This document shows positions 8,412 through 16,759 of a DNA stretch of 64,000 bases, in pieces; position 1 is the stretch's first letter; every line of letters starts with the position of its first letter. The notes under the pieces were generated by a model. That model had not been told where the DNA came from. It saw nothing but the letters and a program-made list of their open reading frames with translations, and made no database searches. The position numbers and the translations under genes are program-made. The DNA is from Shinella daejeonensis (GTDB taxonomy: Bacteria; Pseudomonadota; Alphaproteobacteria; Rhizobiales; Rhizobiaceae), in contig NZ_JAHWXY010000002.1 of the NCBI RefSeq assembly GCF_024281235.1, positions 124,001 to 188,000 of the forward strand. Reading direction: 5' to 3'.

Positions 8412-9353
8412 ATGCAAAAGCTCCGCTACAGACTGCCGCCGCCAAATCTTCTCATCACGTTCGAGGCCGCCGGGCGTCATCTCAGCTTTACCAAGGCTGC
8501 GACTGAGCTGAACGTTTCTCGCGTCGCGGTTAGCCAGCAGATTCAGGCACTGGAAAAGTTCCTGGGCATACCGCTTTTCCAGCGCCTGCAGCGTTCCGTT
8601 CGGCTCACGAGGGTCGGCGAGCGCTATCACCTGGCAATTTCGGATGCGCTTGAGCGGGCGTTGCGTGCGACCGTCGAAATTAGCAAGCGATCGGAGAGCA
8701 ATATCGTCAACGTCGGGACCACGCCCGGATTTATGCACTACTGGCTCTCCCCCAGGCTTGGCGAGTTCCGGACGATTCATCCTGATATCGAACTGCGGTT
8801 CATCGTCTCGGACGGAAACCTCGGTTTCGAGGAGAATATAGACGTCGCCATCAGATATGGAACGCCGCCCTTCGAAGGAGCCGAAAGCACGTTCCTCGCC
8901 CGCCAGGAGATAAGCCCGACCTGCGCCAGCACGTTCCTGCCGCCGGGGGTTACCCTCTCACCCTCCGATCTGCTGCGCCAACCGCTCCTCCACCTGGAAG
9001 GCCCGTTCGACGAGAAAACCCGCTGGTCGATATGGTTCCGGGCCCAAGGCCTCGACATCGCAAAAGCGCGCCCCGGAATAACGCTGAATTCCTATACGAA
9101 CCTCGTGCAGGCGGCTCTCGACGGCCAAGGATTTGCCCTCATCGGTCCGCCGTTGATCGGGCGATTCTTGTCAAACGGGACACTCATTCAACCTGTCCAC
9201 GCGGCTCCCGTCGTGCGTCATGCCTTCCATCTCCTTAGCCCCCGAACATCCATACCGTCCGCGGCAGTTGGGTCATTCGCGGAATGGGTCAGGCGCTCAT
9301 TCCCGGACAATTCGGAATTGCTGGAAGATGCGATCGAACTGAAGGGAAGCTGA
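8412..9353 (+). CDS. LysR-family transcriptional regulator (GcvA-like)
   Basis: 313 residues from the chosen start, with MQKLRYRLPPPNLLITFEAAGR matching the usual beginning of GcvA-type LysR proteins. The helix-turn-helix covers about residues 20-45 (LSFTKAATELNVSRVAVSQQI). The rest is the periplasmic-binding-like effector domain (VGTTPGFMHYWLSPRLGEF, then IDVAIRYGTPP). It is divergent from the betaine-type importer, which it probably controls. GcvA relatives often respond to glycine or amine derivatives. The effector here is unknown. Confidence 0.88.
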   Translation: MQKLRYRLPPPNLLITFEAAGRHLSFTKAATELNVSRVAVSQQIQALEKFLGIPLFQRLQRSVRLTRVGERYHLAISDALERALRATVEISKRSESNIVNVGTTPGFMHYWLSPRLGEFRTIHPDIELRFIVSDGNLGFEENIDVAIRYGTPPFEGAESTFLARQEISPTCASTFLPPGVTLSPSDLLRQPLLHLEGPFDEKTRWSIWFRAQGLDIAKARPGITLNSYTNLVQAALDGQGFALIGPPLIGRFLSNGTLIQPVHAAPVVRHAFHLLSPRTSIPSAAVGSFAEWVRRSFPDNSELLEDAIELKGS

Positions 9354-10084
9354 GCACCGCCCGAAATGGCCTCTTGGCGTCCGGAATTCCGTCAGCCAAG
9401 AGATATAGCCGTTCGGAGACCCGCGGAAACGCTCAAATCTTTGCAGGCGGAGACGCGGGCGACGTCCCGCCCGACTCGGTCGTAGATGGGGAAATGACCG
9501 ACGCCTGAGGTCACTTGGCCGCAGCGGCTTTCTTTATCCATCCGTCAAATAGTGGTCTGCCCCTGGCCTGGCCCCATAGGGTGATCCGGTTTCAGTCTTA
9601 ATGCATGATCGGCTTTCGGCGATTGCCTGGGCAGATGAGAGTGCCGATCCGCGTGGCTGCGCAGGCCAGATAATAGCCTCCGGCGCCAGTGGTCTGCCGG
9701 CCGGGCAAGACCGGCAGCATGACGGCCGCCAGCATGGCCTTCATGCGCGATCACGGTGTCCTCAACCAGGACGGAGACTCCGTCGAAGTGGCGCTGGCAA
9801 GGCAGCTTGTCGCCGCCTGATTATCAGCGTTTCGGGACGGTCCAATCGCGCCGTCCCTTTTTCCTCCCCTCATCACAGCCTCGCAGGAGGGAGCAAATCC
9901 CAGAGAACTCTGAACCCGCTATCGCGGGCGAAAACGCCTCAACGCGCGGATGCTTGGCCACACGAATTTGCTGTCCTGTGTCTACACTTCGACATCGTTC
10001 GGCGGCGCTACGTCTGATTGCGCCACTCTCCAGCGTGGTGAGCATTTTCAATCGCCATCGCGGCAACATATGCCTCAACATATT
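9354..10084. other. Gene-poor stretch without a recognised gene
   Basis: I find no open frame here with recognisable protein features. An 8-bp inverted repeat (CTCTTGGC at 9371-9378, complement at 9395-9402) lies after the LysR stop and may be a weak terminator. On the minus strand around 9513-9560 a short tail reading PLFDGWIKKAAAAK ends at a stop, and upstream frames are broken. On the plus strand 9719-9820 reads MTAASMAFMRDHGVLNQ and stops. Both could be remnants of decayed genes. The base composition becomes AT-rich after about 10070. Confidence 0.5.
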
Positions 10085-10142
10085 CGATATTGACATATCG
10101 GTACATTTGATCTTTTATCCATTTATCGATATTTAAATATCG
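10085..10142 (+). promoter_or_regulatory. Promoter flanked by two matching palindromic operators
   Basis: A textbook promoter is present: TTGACA at 10090-10095, 17 bases, then TTTTAT at 10113-10118. One 16-bp palindrome (CGATAT-TGAC-ATATCG, 10085-10100) covers the -35 box. A second (CGATATTTAAATATCG, 10127-10142) covers the expected transcription start. The two share the half-site CGATAT and are offset by 42 bases, about four helical turns. This arrangement suits a repressor that binds two sites cooperatively. The IclR-family gene at 11625 is the nearest candidate. Confidence 0.7.
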
Positions 10143-10153
10143 CATAGCGATAG

Positions 10154-11515
10154 ATGGTGCAGATGTACGATCCTCTTGTTCACCCATTTCCCGATGGCAG
10201 GCAGTCGAACCCGGACTCTTACTGGTCGAAAGTCGGCCAGGAAACGCCTGACGACGATGGTGCGGTCGATAGCGACATCGATGTCGACGTCGCGATCATC
10301 GGCGGCGGCTATACGGGATTGTCGGCCGCGCTCGCCTTGGGGCGTGAGCATGGGATCAGCGCCACCGTGCTGGAGGCCCGGTCTTCCGCTTGGGGGTGCA
10401 GTGGACGCAACGGCAGCTTCGCTCGTATTTCCGGCGGTCGCGTGCCGTGGTCGACTCTGGTGAAGAAATATGGCCCAGACGTCGCCACGGCCTATTTCGG
10501 CGAGCTCCGGCAAGGCCTCGAAACCGTTCGTGCCCTGATAGCGGACGGCATCGACTGCGACAAGCAACCGGATGGCGTCTACAAGGTTGCCACGTTCGGG
10601 AGTCACGTCGATACGCTCAAGCGGGAAGAAGAGCTTTACAACAGCATCCTTGGCTATCCCGCCCGTTTCATGGCTGCCGATAGCCTGCGCGGTATCCACG
10701 AGGGACCAGAAAGCCATGGCGCCCTCCATCTGCCCGATGGGTTCTCCATCGATCCCCTGAAATTCGCGCAGGGCATCCATCGCATGGCGCGCAGCAATGG
10801 GGCACGAATCCACACGAATTCTCCTGTCGTCGGCTGGGAGAGTAAAGGCGGCGCGCATCATCTTGCGACGCCAGCCGGGACGGTTCGGGCGAAGCGCGTC
10901 ATCGTGGCGACCAACGGCTATACGTCGTCGCAGCTGCATCCGCAGCTTGCTGGGCGTATTCTCCCTGTCCATTCGCAGATCATCGTCACGGCCCCGATGA
11001 CACAGGCGCAGGTCGAGGCGAGCCTGCCGTCGGGCAGCTGCATGTTCGACACTCGCGGCCTGCTCTTCTATTATCGCCGTCTTCCCGACAACCGGATGCT
11101 GTTCGGTGGACGCAGCGCCATCTCGGGCGCCGATGCCGGAGCGCCCCGTCATCGCCAGTATCTCTACGATGCGATGACGCGGAAATTTCCCGCGCTCGCC
11201 GGGATCGGCGTGGCGCACTGGTGGGGCGGCTGGGTCGCCGTCACCCGCAATTCCCTGCCGTTCTGCTATCGGGTGTCCGGTCTCAGCGACGTCTTCACTG
11301 CCGGCGGCTATGCGGGCAGCGGCGTGTCCTTCTCCGTCCACCTCGGCACCAGGCTCGCAATGATGGCGGCAGGCAAGCCGTTCGAGACGGGCGCGACGTT
11401 CCTCACCCGGGAGCCGGAGCGCTATCCGTTCGCATCCTTCATTCGACTGGGTCAGTGGATGGCGTATCGTTGGTTGCATGCCAAGGATGCACGTGAAGTG
11501 CGCAAGGCGGACTGA
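10154..11515 (+). CDS. FAD-dependent amine/amino-acid oxidoreductase (PuuB/OrdL-like, DAO family)
   Basis: 453 residues (450 if the ATG at 10163 is used). A Rossmann FAD site VDVAIIGGGYTGLSAALALG lies at residues about 37-57, followed by SSAWGCSGRNGSFARISGG. The C-terminal WWGGWVAVTRNSLPF and FTAGGYAGSGVSFSVHLGT match gamma-glutamylputrescine oxidase and related DAO enzymes. These oxidise an amine to an imine or aldehyde with release of H2O2 or transfer to a carrier. Neither start has a clear ribosome site and the predicted transcript leader is only about 30 bases. It opens the amine-catabolic cluster, and its exact substrate is unknown. Confidence 0.87.
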   Translation: MVQMYDPLVHPFPDGRQSNPDSYWSKVGQETPDDDGAVDSDIDVDVAIIGGGYTGLSAALALGREHGISATVLEARSSAWGCSGRNGSFARISGGRVPWSTLVKKYGPDVATAYFGELRQGLETVRALIADGIDCDKQPDGVYKVATFGSHVDTLKREEELYNSILGYPARFMAADSLRGIHEGPESHGALHLPDGFSIDPLKFAQGIHRMARSNGARIHTNSPVVGWESKGGAHHLATPAGTVRAKRVIVATNGYTSSQLHPQLAGRILPVHSQIIVTAPMTQAQVEASLPSGSCMFDTRGLLFYYRRLPDNRMLFGGRSAISGADAGAPRHRQYLYDAMTRKFPALAGIGVAHWWGGWVAVTRNSLPFCYRVSGLSDVFTAGGYAGSGVSFSVHLGTRLAMMAAGKPFETGATFLTREPERYPFASFIRLGQWMAYRWLHAKDAREVRKAD

Positions 11516-11624
11516 GCGGATGTCCCATTCAGCACCCACGAAACGCGACATACAGGGCTTTCGCCCCGCACACCGCTCCTCGGAACTCCGCCTAGAGTGC
11601 AGTGACAGCGATGGGGGGAATGGT

Positions 11625-12473
11625 ATGAGTGCGGCTCCCATCAACCGTACGCGATTGGCTACAATGACCGAAGCCGAAAACTCACCTCTCTATGTCACCG
11701 CCCTTGCCAAGGGACTGTCCGTTCTCGCCGCGTTCGGCCCGTCCAGGCCGGCCATGAACCTGCTCGAGCTGGCGGATGCCACGGGCCTCAACAAGAGCAC
11801 GATCCAGCGCTCCGTGTTCACCCTCGAAGCCTTGGGATATCTCGCCCGTGACGGCAGCTCCAAGCGCTACCGCCTGACGGTGAAATCCCTGGAAATGGGA
11901 ACCGGCTATCTCCAGACCGCGGAACTGGTCGAGCGGGCCAATCCGTTCATCCAGCAACTGAACCGTCAGACCGGAGAGAGCTGCAATCTGCTCGAACCCT
12001 GGGAAACGGATATGGTCTATGTGGCACGGTTCACCAGCCACAAGGAAATGCCGATCCATGTTCCGATCGGACAGCGCCTCCCCATGTACTGCACCGCCTC
12101 CGGGCGTGCCTATCTTTCGGCTTTGCCCGTCGCGACGGCCGCCGACTATATCGAGCGGTCCAACCGCGTGGCGTTCACCGCGCATACCGTGACGGAGTCG
12201 GCGGCCATAATGGCGCTTGTGCAGCGCGCCCACAAGGACGGATTTTCCCTCATCACAGAGGAAATCTACGTGGGCGACATCGCCATCGGCGCGAGTGTCG
12301 TCAATGCCGAAGGCCAGCCGCTCGCGGCGATCAATATTTCGGTGCCGTTCAGCCGCTGGCGGCCGGAGCAGGTTCTCTCGGACCTCGCCCCGCAGCTCGT
12401 GAACACGGCACGGGCGATTTCCAGCGCCGCGAAAGGGCTGAAGCCCTCCGGCGCGCTCAAGCAACAAACCTAG
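11625..12473 (+). CDS. IclR-family transcriptional regulator
   Basis: 282 residues from the ATG at 11625, which has a GGGGGAA ribosome site at about 11613-11619. The open frame extends upstream into the previous gene but without homology. The N-terminal winged helix includes NLLELADATGLNKSTIQRSVFTLEALGYL at about residues 38-66. The C-terminal effector-binding domain includes VPIGQRLPMYCTASGRAYLS and DGFSLITEEIYVGDIAIGASVV. Members bind small catabolites and act as repressors or activators of catabolic genes. It lies between the oxidoreductase and ridA and probably controls this cluster, perhaps through the palindromes at 10085-10142. Confidence 0.9.
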   Translation: MSAAPINRTRLATMTEAENSPLYVTALAKGLSVLAAFGPSRPAMNLLELADATGLNKSTIQRSVFTLEALGYLARDGSSKRYRLTVKSLEMGTGYLQTAELVERANPFIQQLNRQTGESCNLLEPWETDMVYVARFTSHKEMPIHVPIGQRLPMYCTASGRAYLSALPVATAADYIERSNRVAFTAHTVTESAAIMALVQRAHKDGFSLITEEIYVGDIAIGASVVNAEGQPLAAINISVPFSRWRPEQVLSDLAPQLVNTARAISSAAKGLKPSGALKQQT

Positions 12474-12489
12474 AGACCAAGGAGAACGA

Positions 12490-12843
12490 ATGTCCATTCA
12501 ACGCTTTGAACCGAACGGCAAGCGCCTGAGTCATGTGCTGGTTCACAACGGCATTGCCTATGTCACGGGCCAGGTTCCGGCTGATCGCAGCCAGGATGTC
12601 GCCGGCCAGACCAGCCAGGTGCTGGCGCGCATCGACGAGCTTCTCGCCAAGGCGGGAACCGACAAATCCAGGATACTCTTCGCACAGGTATGGCTGAAGC
12701 ATGCCGTTGCGGATTTCGCAGCGATGAACAAGGTCTGGGAAGACTGGATTCCGGAGACCGCATTGCCCGCCAGGGCGACGGTGGAGGCCAACCTCGCCGC
12801 GGAGAACATTCTCGTCGAGATCGCCGTTCAGGCAGCGGTTTAA
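12490..12843 (+). CDS. RidA-family reactive imine/enamine deaminase
   Basis: 117 residues, full-length for the RidA/YjgF family. It contains YVTGQVPADRSQDVAGQ near residues 20-38. The conserved Arg needed for deamination is present in LPARATVEANLA near residue 97. RidA proteins are trimers that hydrolyse enamine and imine intermediates before they damage PLP enzymes. Its place among several flavin amine oxidases makes sense because these produce imines. The gene starts 17 bases after the IclR stop with an AAGGAG ribosome site. Confidence 0.9.
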   Translation: MSIQRFEPNGKRLSHVLVHNGIAYVTGQVPADRSQDVAGQTSQVLARIDELLAKAGTDKSRILFAQVWLKHAVADFAAMNKVWEDWIPETALPARATVEANLAAENILVEIAVQAAV

Positions 12844-12889
12844 CTCTCAAAGCCGAACGATTCCAAGCAAATGAATGGGGAACTGGAAC

Positions 12890-13900
12890 ATGCGTGATAT
12901 TCTTGCGATCACGGCGCTCGCGGCACTCTTCGCCGCCACCGCCGTCAATGCCGCCGACACCACCCTCACTATATCGAGCTATGGCGGCGTCTATCAGGAA
13001 GCCCAGTCCAAATCCTATTTCCAGCCGTTCATGGCTGCGAATCCGGAGATCAAGATCGTCGAGGACAGCGCGTCGAGCAATGCCAAGCTCAAGGCGATGG
13101 TGGAGACCGGGAACGTCACGCTGGACCTGCTCCTGACCGACGACAGTTTCGGCCTCGATGCCGACGCGCAATGGCTTGAGCCGATCGACTATTCCATTGT
13201 CGACAGGTCGAAGTTCATCGAGGGCGCCGCGGGAGCCTACCGCGTGGCGTCGGACATCGAAGGCACGGTACTTGCCTATAATGGCGAGGAGTTCGGCGGC
13301 GATGGGCCCAAGGGCTTCGCCGACTTCTTCGACACGGAGAAATTTCCCGGCGCACGCGCTGTCTGGAAATATGCGGCATCCGGCATTTTCGAGGCTGCAC
13401 TCATCGCCGACGGCGTGAAGCCGGATGCGCTATACCCGATTGACGTGGAGCGTGCCCTCAAGAAACTCGATACCGTCAAGGCTGATCTTGTCTGGTGGGA
13501 AAGCGGCTCGCAGTCGGAGCAGTTGCTCTCAAGCGGCGAAGCGAGCATGGCGCTCGTCTGGGTCGGGCGAGCCGTGAACGTTGCCGAAAAGGGCATCAAG
13601 ATCGACTGGACGAACTGGACATCGCAGACCGGATATTGGGTGGTTCCCAAGGGCACCAAGAACAAAGAAGCCGCGATGAAGGCGATCAGCTTCTTTACCG
13701 AGCCGGCCCAGCAAATCGAGTTCACGAAATACATGCCCTACGGTCCGTCCAACAAGAACGCGCTCGGTTCCGTAGACGCCAGGTTCAAGGGCAGCCTGCC
13801 GACGGATCACCTCGACACGCGCGTTCTGATGAATGCGGACTGGTGGGCCGAAAACGGTGCAAAGGTCGATCTTCGCTTCCAGGAATGGCTTCTCCAGTAA
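12890..13900 (+). CDS. Polyamine/opine-type ABC transporter binding protein
   Basis: 336 residues with a signal peptide (MRDILAITALAALFAATAVNA) from the ATG at 12890, preceded by GGGGAA. The mature part starts DTTLTISSYGGVYQEAQSKSY and belongs to the PotD/PotF-like class (extracellular binding protein family 1). The pattern WWESGSQSEQLLSSGEASMAL is typical. It should hold an amine-bearing solute in the periplasm and deliver it to the two permeases downstream. A paralogue at 20862-21875 aligns along the whole length without obvious gaps, with most residues identical or similar. Confidence 0.9.
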   Translation: MRDILAITALAALFAATAVNAADTTLTISSYGGVYQEAQSKSYFQPFMAANPEIKIVEDSASSNAKLKAMVETGNVTLDLLLTDDSFGLDADAQWLEPIDYSIVDRSKFIEGAAGAYRVASDIEGTVLAYNGEEFGGDGPKGFADFFDTEKFPGARAVWKYAASGIFEAALIADGVKPDALYPIDVERALKKLDTVKADLVWWESGSQSEQLLSSGEASMALVWVGRAVNVAEKGIKIDWTNWTSQTGYWVVPKGTKNKEAAMKAISFFTEPAQQIEFTKYMPYGPSNKNALGSVDARFKGSLPTDHLDTRVLMNADWWAENGAKVDLRFQEWLLQ

Positions 13901-13912
13901 GGCCAATCGGCG

Positions 13913-13944
13913 CTGGACCCATCCGTCGAAGCGGACGGGTCCAG
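13913..13944 (+). promoter_or_regulatory. Intercistronic hairpin between binding protein and permease
   Basis: CTGGACCC (13913-13920) pairs with GGGTCCAG (13937-13944) and, after an A-C mismatch, TCCG pairs with CGGA around a TCGAAG loop. There is no T tract, so it is more likely to block 3' exonucleases or reduce read-through than to terminate fully. Confidence 0.6.
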
Positions 13945-13969
13945 CCTCAACTTCGTGTTCGGACATAAG

Positions 13970-14854
13970 ATGACTGTCTCAACTAACGATCGCCGCGAGT
14001 CTGTGACGGCGGGTCCGCTCTCGCGCGTGTCGCCAGCTTTCTGGCTGATTGCGCCGTCGGTCCTGTTTCTTGCGCTCTTCTTTCTGTTTCCGCTGCTGAA
14101 GCTCGTGGCGATCTCGCTGCCGGGCGGAAGCATGGAATATTACGACCAGATTTTCACCACGCCGGTTTTCCTGCGGGTCATCGGCGAGACCTTCCGGGTG
14201 TCGCTCATCGTGACAGCCGTGACGGTGGCGATCGCTTATCCGTATGCCTATGCCATGGCGCATGGCAGCCGCGCGACCTTGCTCGTCCTGACCGTCGCCC
14301 TGCTCATCCCCTTCTGGGTGAGCCTGCTTCTGCGCAGTTTCTCCTGGATCGTCCTGCTCCAGAACACCGGCCTGATCAACGATTTCCTGATCGCCGCCGG
14401 GCTGATCGATAGGCCGGTCCGCCTCATCCGCACGCCGCTCGGCGTGATCATCGGCATGGTGCATATCCTGCTACCCTACGCGGTCCTGCCGCTCTACACG
14501 GTGATGAAGAAGATCGACCTGCGCCTCATGGAAGCCTCGTCGATCTGCGGCGCAAGCTGGCTGCGCGGGTTCGCGCGAATCTATTTCCCGATGTCGCTGC
14601 CCGGTGTCGCGGCCTCCGCGATCCTCGCCTTCACGCTAGCGCTCGGCTTCTACATAACGCCGGCCCTCCTAGGCAGCCCGCGCGACATGATGATCGCGCA
14701 GATGATTGCTGGCCAGTTCAACGAGCAGCTCAACTTCGGCCTGGGCGCGGCACTTGCCGTGGTTCTCATGGTCCTGACGGCGATGGCCTTCGGTCTGTTC
14801 GGCGCGGCGCGGACGGCGCTCCAAATGCGCGGCCGCCGCAAGGGGGAAATCTGA
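13970..14854 (+). CDS. ABC transporter permease, PotB/PotH-like
   Basis: 294 residues with about six membrane helices (SPAFWLIAPSVLFLALFFLF is the first). The cytoplasmic loop EASSICGASWLRGFARIYFPMSLPGV contacts the ATPase. It is the first of two permease subunits of the importer whose binding protein is encoded just upstream. A GTG at 13955 is a possible earlier start; the ATG at 13970 was preferred, with no decisive ribosome site for either. Confidence 0.9.
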   Translation: MTVSTNDRRESVTAGPLSRVSPAFWLIAPSVLFLALFFLFPLLKLVAISLPGGSMEYYDQIFTTPVFLRVIGETFRVSLIVTAVTVAIAYPYAYAMAHGSRATLLVLTVALLIPFWVSLLLRSFSWIVLLQNTGLINDFLIAAGLIDRPVRLIRTPLGVIIGMVHILLPYAVLPLYTVMKKIDLRLMEASSICGASWLRGFARIYFPMSLPGVAASAILAFTLALGFYITPALLGSPRDMMIAQMIAGQFNEQLNFGLGAALAVVLMVLTAMAFGLFGAARTALQMRGRRKGEI

Positions 14855-14855
14855 C

Positions 14856-15635
14856 ATGAACACGCTGAGACGTATCCTCTTCTGGCTCGTGGTCGGCCTG
14901 ACGGCGGTCTTCCTGCTGCTACCGACACTGATTATCGTCCCCATGTCGTTCACGACGACGCAGACGCTCGAGTTCCCGCCGGTCGGCTTCACCCTGGAAT
15001 GGTACGGCAAGGTCCTCGGGGCATCGGACTGGCAGGCAGCGCTGTTCAACAGCCTCGTCGTTGCCTTCGCCGCAGCGATCCTTGCGACCGTGATCGGAAC
15101 GGCGGCCGCCCTTGCCCTGCACGCCTATAATTTCCTCGGCAAGACCGTCGTTATGGGCCTTCTGCTCAGCCCCATGGTCACGCCCGTCATTGTGCTCGCG
15201 GTGGGGATGTACATGGTCTTTTCCGGATGGGGGCTCGTAGCGACGCGGGCCGGGCTGGTATTTGCCCATACGGTTCTCGCCATTCCCTTCGTCGTCGTCT
15301 CGGTCCTTGCAAGCTCGCGCATGGTCAACCCGTCGCTCGCCCCCGCCAGCCTCGGCCTTGGGGCAAGCCGCTGGTTTACGTTCCGACGGGTCACGCTGCC
15401 GCTGATCATGCCAGGCGTTTTGTCTGGCGCCGTCTTCGCCTTCATCACGTCGTGGGACGAAGTCGTCATTGCCCTGTTTCTCGCCGATGCGCAGACCCGC
15501 ACGGTTCCGATCATGATCTGGAACCAGGTGCGCACCAACCTCGATCCCGCCACCGCCGCCGTCGCCGCGATCCTCATCGTGCTGTCGGCGCTGGGCGTCC
15601 TCCTCTCGCACAAATTCAGGGAAGCCAGATCATGA
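14856..15635 (+). CDS. ABC transporter permease, PotC/PotI-like
   Basis: 259 residues with six predicted membrane helices and the loop APASLGLGASRWFTFRRVTLPLI with the EAA-type contact motif before the last helices. The start follows the stop of the first permease by one base, and the stop overlaps the ATPase start as ATGA, so the subunits are translationally coupled. It forms a heterodimeric channel with the previous gene product. Confidence 0.92.
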   Translation: MNTLRRILFWLVVGLTAVFLLLPTLIIVPMSFTTTQTLEFPPVGFTLEWYGKVLGASDWQAALFNSLVVAFAAAILATVIGTAAALALHAYNFLGKTVVMGLLLSPMVTPVIVLAVGMYMVFSGWGLVATRAGLVFAHTVLAIPFVVVSVLASSRMVNPSLAPASLGLGASRWFTFRRVTLPLIMPGVLSGAVFAFITSWDEVVIALFLADAQTRTVPIMIWNQVRTNLDPATAAVAAILIVLSALGVLLSHKFREARS

Positions 15636-16738
15636 ACGCCGCCCTTCAGAACACCGCAGGCACGGCCATGAAACTCGAAGGGGTTTCGAAGCTCTACGGA
15701 TCGGTAAAAGCCCTCGACAACGTGTCGTTCGAGCTTCGCAAGGGCGAGTTCCTAACCATGCTCGGCCCTTCGGGATCGGGCAAGACGACCTCACTTCGCG
15801 CCATCGCGGGCTTCATCCAGCCGAGCGCCGGCCGTTTGCTGATCGATGGCCGGGACATGACCGCCGTTCCCCCGCAGAAGCGCAATATCGGCATGATGTT
15901 CCAGGACTATGCGCTCTTTCCGCATATGACGGTCCTCGAAAACATCGGCTATCCACTGGAGACGCGCGGCATCAAGCGGGCCGAGCGCGAAAAGCGCGGC
16001 ATGGAGATGCTCGAGATCGTCGGTCTGGCGCATTGCGCCAAGCGCTATCCGAAGGAGATGTCCGGCGGCCAGCAGCAGCGTGTCGCGCTCGCCCGCGCCC
16101 TCGTGTTCAAGCCGGATATCGTGCTTCTGGACGAGCCGATGGCCGCGCTCGACAAGAAGCTGCGCGGGCAGATGCAGATCGAGATCATGCACATCACCCG
16201 GCAGGTCGGCGCGACGGTGGTTTCCGTGACCCATGACCAGGAGGAGGCGCTGGTCATGAGCGACCGCATCGCCATCTTCAAGGACGGCCGTCTCGAGCAG
16301 ATCGGCACGCCGCACGAGCTTTACCTCCAGCCACGCTCGGAGTTCGTCGCCGATTTTATCGGGGAAGCCAACCTCCTGCGCGGTGTTGTCCACCCGGCGG
16401 GCGACGAGATCGTCGTGGAAGGCGATGGCTGGAAGGCCAACCTCCCAAAGGACGATCCCCGGTCGGTGTCGATCGCCACGGCGCAGAAGGCCTGCGTAGT
16501 GCTCCGGCCGGAACGGATTCATGCGGTTCCGGCGGGCTCTGGCGCTCCGAATGAGGGCGTGGGGGTGATCGAGGACAAGATTTATCTCGGGGTCGAATAC
16601 CGGCTCGTTGTGCGGATGAACGATGGCGGCAAGGTCAATCTTCGCAGTCGCGATGTCGCGACTATCGCCGGCATGCAGGCCGGGGACCGGATCGGCATGG
16701 CGTGGACCGCCGACGATATCGTCGTCATCGGCGCGTGA
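15632..16738 (+). CDS. ABC transporter ATPase, PotA-like
   Basis: 368 residues. The Walker A is LGPSGSGKTTSLRAI, the signature MSGGQQQRVALARAL, the Walker B IVLLDEPMAALDKKLR, and the switch His lies in VTHDQEEALVMSD. A C-terminal TOBE domain covers about residues 285-365. It powers the two permeases before it. The ATG at 15632 was chosen because it gives the normal N-terminus and overlaps the upstream stop, whereas the longer reading frame runs through the permease gene in another frame. Confidence 0.94.
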   Translation: MNAALQNTAGTAMKLEGVSKLYGSVKALDNVSFELRKGEFLTMLGPSGSGKTTSLRAIAGFIQPSAGRLLIDGRDMTAVPPQKRNIGMMFQDYALFPHMTVLENIGYPLETRGIKRAEREKRGMEMLEIVGLAHCAKRYPKEMSGGQQQRVALARALVFKPDIVLLDEPMAALDKKLRGQMQIEIMHITRQVGATVVSVTHDQEEALVMSDRIAIFKDGRLEQIGTPHELYLQPRSEFVADFIGEANLLRGVVHPAGDEIVVEGDGWKANLPKDDPRSVSIATAQKACVVLRPERIHAVPAGSGAPNEGVGVIEDKIYLGVEYRLVVRMNDGGKVNLRSRDVATIAGMQAGDRIGMAWTADDIVVIGA

Positions 16739-16759
16739 CGGCGAAAAGGGGAAACGGGC

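Noticed and set aside
9601-10017. A 138-codon plus-strand frame in the gene-poor stretch
   Set aside because: Its composition changes along its length, it runs into the AT-rich promoter zone and it has no family resemblance.
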